From the NCBI RefSeq assembly GCF_024343575.1, contig NZ_RJUA01000014.1, positions 43,172 to 107,171 of the forward strand: DNA of 64,000 nt, given 5' to 3'. The position numbers were made by a program, and so were the translations under genes. Positions 63,019 to 64,000 of the stretch are shown piece by piece. The stretch comes from Lacihabitans sp. LS3-19 (GTDB lineage Bacteria; Bacteroidota; Bacteroidia; Cytophagales; Spirosomataceae). Below the pieces are notes generated by a model. The model was not told the DNA's origin and ran no database searches. It saw only the letters and a program-made list of their open reading frames with translations. Every line of letters begins with the position of its first letter. The first letter of the stretch is position 1.

Positions 63019-63079
63019 GCCACATAACAACTAAGGCTTCGTTCGGCACAACGTGCCTAGAATGAAGCCAATGTTGAAC
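63019..63079 (+). other. attC-like site of the DUF4291 cassette
   Basis: GCCACATAAC is the exact inverse of GTTATGTGGC. The stem GGCTTCGTTCGGCAC (63035-63049) pairs with GTGCCTAGAATGAAGCC (63053-63069) with bulges. GTTGAAC (63073-63079) matches the GTTRRRY right half-site. At about 60 bp it is the most canonical attC in the window. Confidence 0.78.
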
Positions 63080-63161
63080 TTAATCTTTGGTAGTTTTTTC
63101 CTTATAAACACCTGATTTTCCGCACCTATGGGGTTTTCGTGATGTTTAGCCTTGCTTTTTG

Positions 63162-63179
63162 AGAGTGATCTGACACTCT
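63162..63179. other. Short hairpin next to the IS91-like element
   Basis: AGAGTG-ATCTGA-CACTCT lies between the attC-like site and the transposase stop. IS91-type elements have small hairpins near their origin end, so this may belong to it. It is weak on its own. Confidence 0.35.
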
Positions 63180-63266
63180 GATATGAAGTTTTGTTTGGAT
63201 TTGATGTTTTTATCCCATTTCTAGTCTGATTCTATAAATTTTGGGCATACCTACCCTTACCCACGT

Positions 63267-64000
63267 TCATACCAGAACCGAGCGGTTTAGCTTTTCCCAA
63301 ATTTCCTTGTAAAACTCTGGAGGCCCTCGCTGGTCAAAGCATAGTATTGTTCGCAAACTGCCCGTTTTGCAACATTTGCAAGGTCTTACTCTTTGAGTTT
63401 TCCCTTTGATTTCTGTTTGTTTTTGTCCAAGTTTTTGCTGCAATGCAGGTAATCTGGCTCGTTTCCAAGTGCTGCTCAATATTCCATAATGCCGAATTCT
63501 GACAAGTCCTTTAGGAAGAATGTGCTGGCTAAATCGCCTCACAAACTCCTCATGACTTAGTGTCATTTCTTTGATTTGGGCACCCGTTTTGTAGTCTTTG
63601 TAGCTGAATGTTATCGTCTTGTCATCAACAATTTTAATCCGATGATTGCTAATGGCTACCTTATGGGTATATCTACCCAGATATTCCACTACCGATTTAG
63701 GACTTCCAAACGGACGCTTGGCATACACCACCCAATCTTTCTTGTAAAGAGCATTAAGTAGCGTTTGGGGTACTTTTTCCTTTAGCCTTTGCCTGAGTTC
63801 AGCTAGGTATTTTGCTCTGAATACCACACTCATGGCTTTTACAGGAAACAGAAATTTGCCTTTAGAGCGAGCTTTTCGCCAATGTCCTTTGGCATCAACT
63901 CCACCACCGGGCACTATGCAATGCAAGTGCGGATGAAGACTCAAATTCTGTCCCCAGGTGTGCAATACGGCTATCATGCCTGCCTGTGCATTGAGATGTT
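63267..64000 (-). CDS. IS91-family transposase (5' part outside the window)
   Basis: The frame is open to the right edge; the codons before the first ATG (63977) read HLNAQAG, so the true start lies outside. The HUH motif is in HPHLHCIVPGGG. PKSVVEYLGRYTHKVAISN follows, then the C-terminal zinc-type cysteines in RPCKCCKTGSLRTILCF. These are features of the rolling-circle Y2/Y1-type IS91 transposases. The 3' end points into the cassette region. The GAAC at 63076 is where such elements tend to insert, but the ends were not defined. Confidence 0.87.
   Translation of the reverse strand, partial: HLNAQAGMIAVLHTWGQNLSLHPHLHCIVPGGGVDAKGHWRKARSKGKFLFPVKAMSVVFRAKYLAELRQRLKEKVPQTLLNALYKKDWVVYAKRPFGSPKSVVEYLGRYTHKVAISNHRIKIVDDKTITFSYKDYKTGAQIKEMTLSHEEFVRRFSQHILPKGLVRIRHYGILSSTWKRARLPALQQKLGQKQTEIKGKTQRVRPCKCCKTGSLRTILCFDQRGPPEFYKEIWEKLNRSVLV

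Noticed and set aside
53282..63079. Presence of an integron integrase in the cassette region
   Set aside because: No tyrosine recombinase was seen in any frame between 52.8 and 63.1 kb; only the IS91 transposase is present at the edge.

Overview
The window is AT-rich DNA from a member of the Bacteroidota, most likely a Cytophagales relative (inference). The grounds are the gene families: a LytS/LytTR pair with LiaF-like partners, a GH127/DUF1680 glycosidase, CotH, a HExxHxxGxxH metalloprotease with a KKKK/AP-rich linker, DUF3667, a DbpA-type helicase, and short lipoprotein signals. The genus cannot be named from this sequence. No rRNA, tRNA or CRISPR array was recognised.

Layout. 1-660 holds a truncated TonB-C lipoprotein gene with a cassette-like 5' boundary. 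0.98-7.5 kb has an amidohydrolase, a decayed RelE-type toxin-antitoxin pair, an aldehyde dehydrogenase and a three-domain kinase/M23/aminotransferase fusion. 7.5-17.1 kb is a minus-strand sulfide/thiosulfate locus: ArsR regulator, TauE exporter, MBL-rhodanese (CstB-like), two YeeE/YedE halves, SoxB-like hydrolase, TsdA-like dihaem cytochrome c, DsrE protein, AraC regulator and sulfide:quinone oxidoreductase. An ArsR-type operator motif occurs upstream of arsR and again upstream of the yeeE-soxB unit, with a strong terminator between the two units. 17.3-31 kb carries an MDR oxidoreductase, a PEMT/ICMT-like protein, a FUSC protein, a four-gene LytS/LytTR/LiaF-like operon and an RND efflux operon. 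31-49 kb holds DinB, a zinc metalloprotease, a HipBA module with two palindromic operators, an Lrp/PLP-lyase divergon, an AraC/PhyH/GH127/alcohol dehydrogenase/esterase group, and a sigma factor-membrane protein-Hsp20 group that includes a 56-codon His-rich gene. 48.9-52.8 kb has MsrBA, a beta-barrel protein and a penicillin-acylase-type Ntn hydrolase.

52.9-63.1 kb is the most unusual part. Three copies (A, B, C) of a repeat of about 250 bp, each ending in a palindrome and ACTGACT(T/C)GTTA, lie directly upstream of accessory genes. Each such gene set is bounded by a 9-10 bp inverted pair, such as GTTAGGCACA...TGTGCCTAAC, and is followed by an attC-like hairpin. That is integron-cassette architecture, but no integrase is present. 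Copy C starts at the 3' end of an intact dbpA-like helicase gene, while copies A and B carry a decayed fragment of the same helicase 3' end at loci with no helicase. The right edge is an IS91-family transposase gene that begins just past the last attC-like hairpin.

How parts work together (inference): sulfide is oxidised by SQR to persulfide. The MBL-rhodanese protein, DsrE and the SoxB/TsdA pair handle persulfide and thiosulfate, YeeE and TauE proteins move sulfur compounds, and ArsR senses them. The cassette region looks like a store of captured small genes (DUF1444, DUF3667, nucleotidyltransferase-like, TPR, DUF4291).
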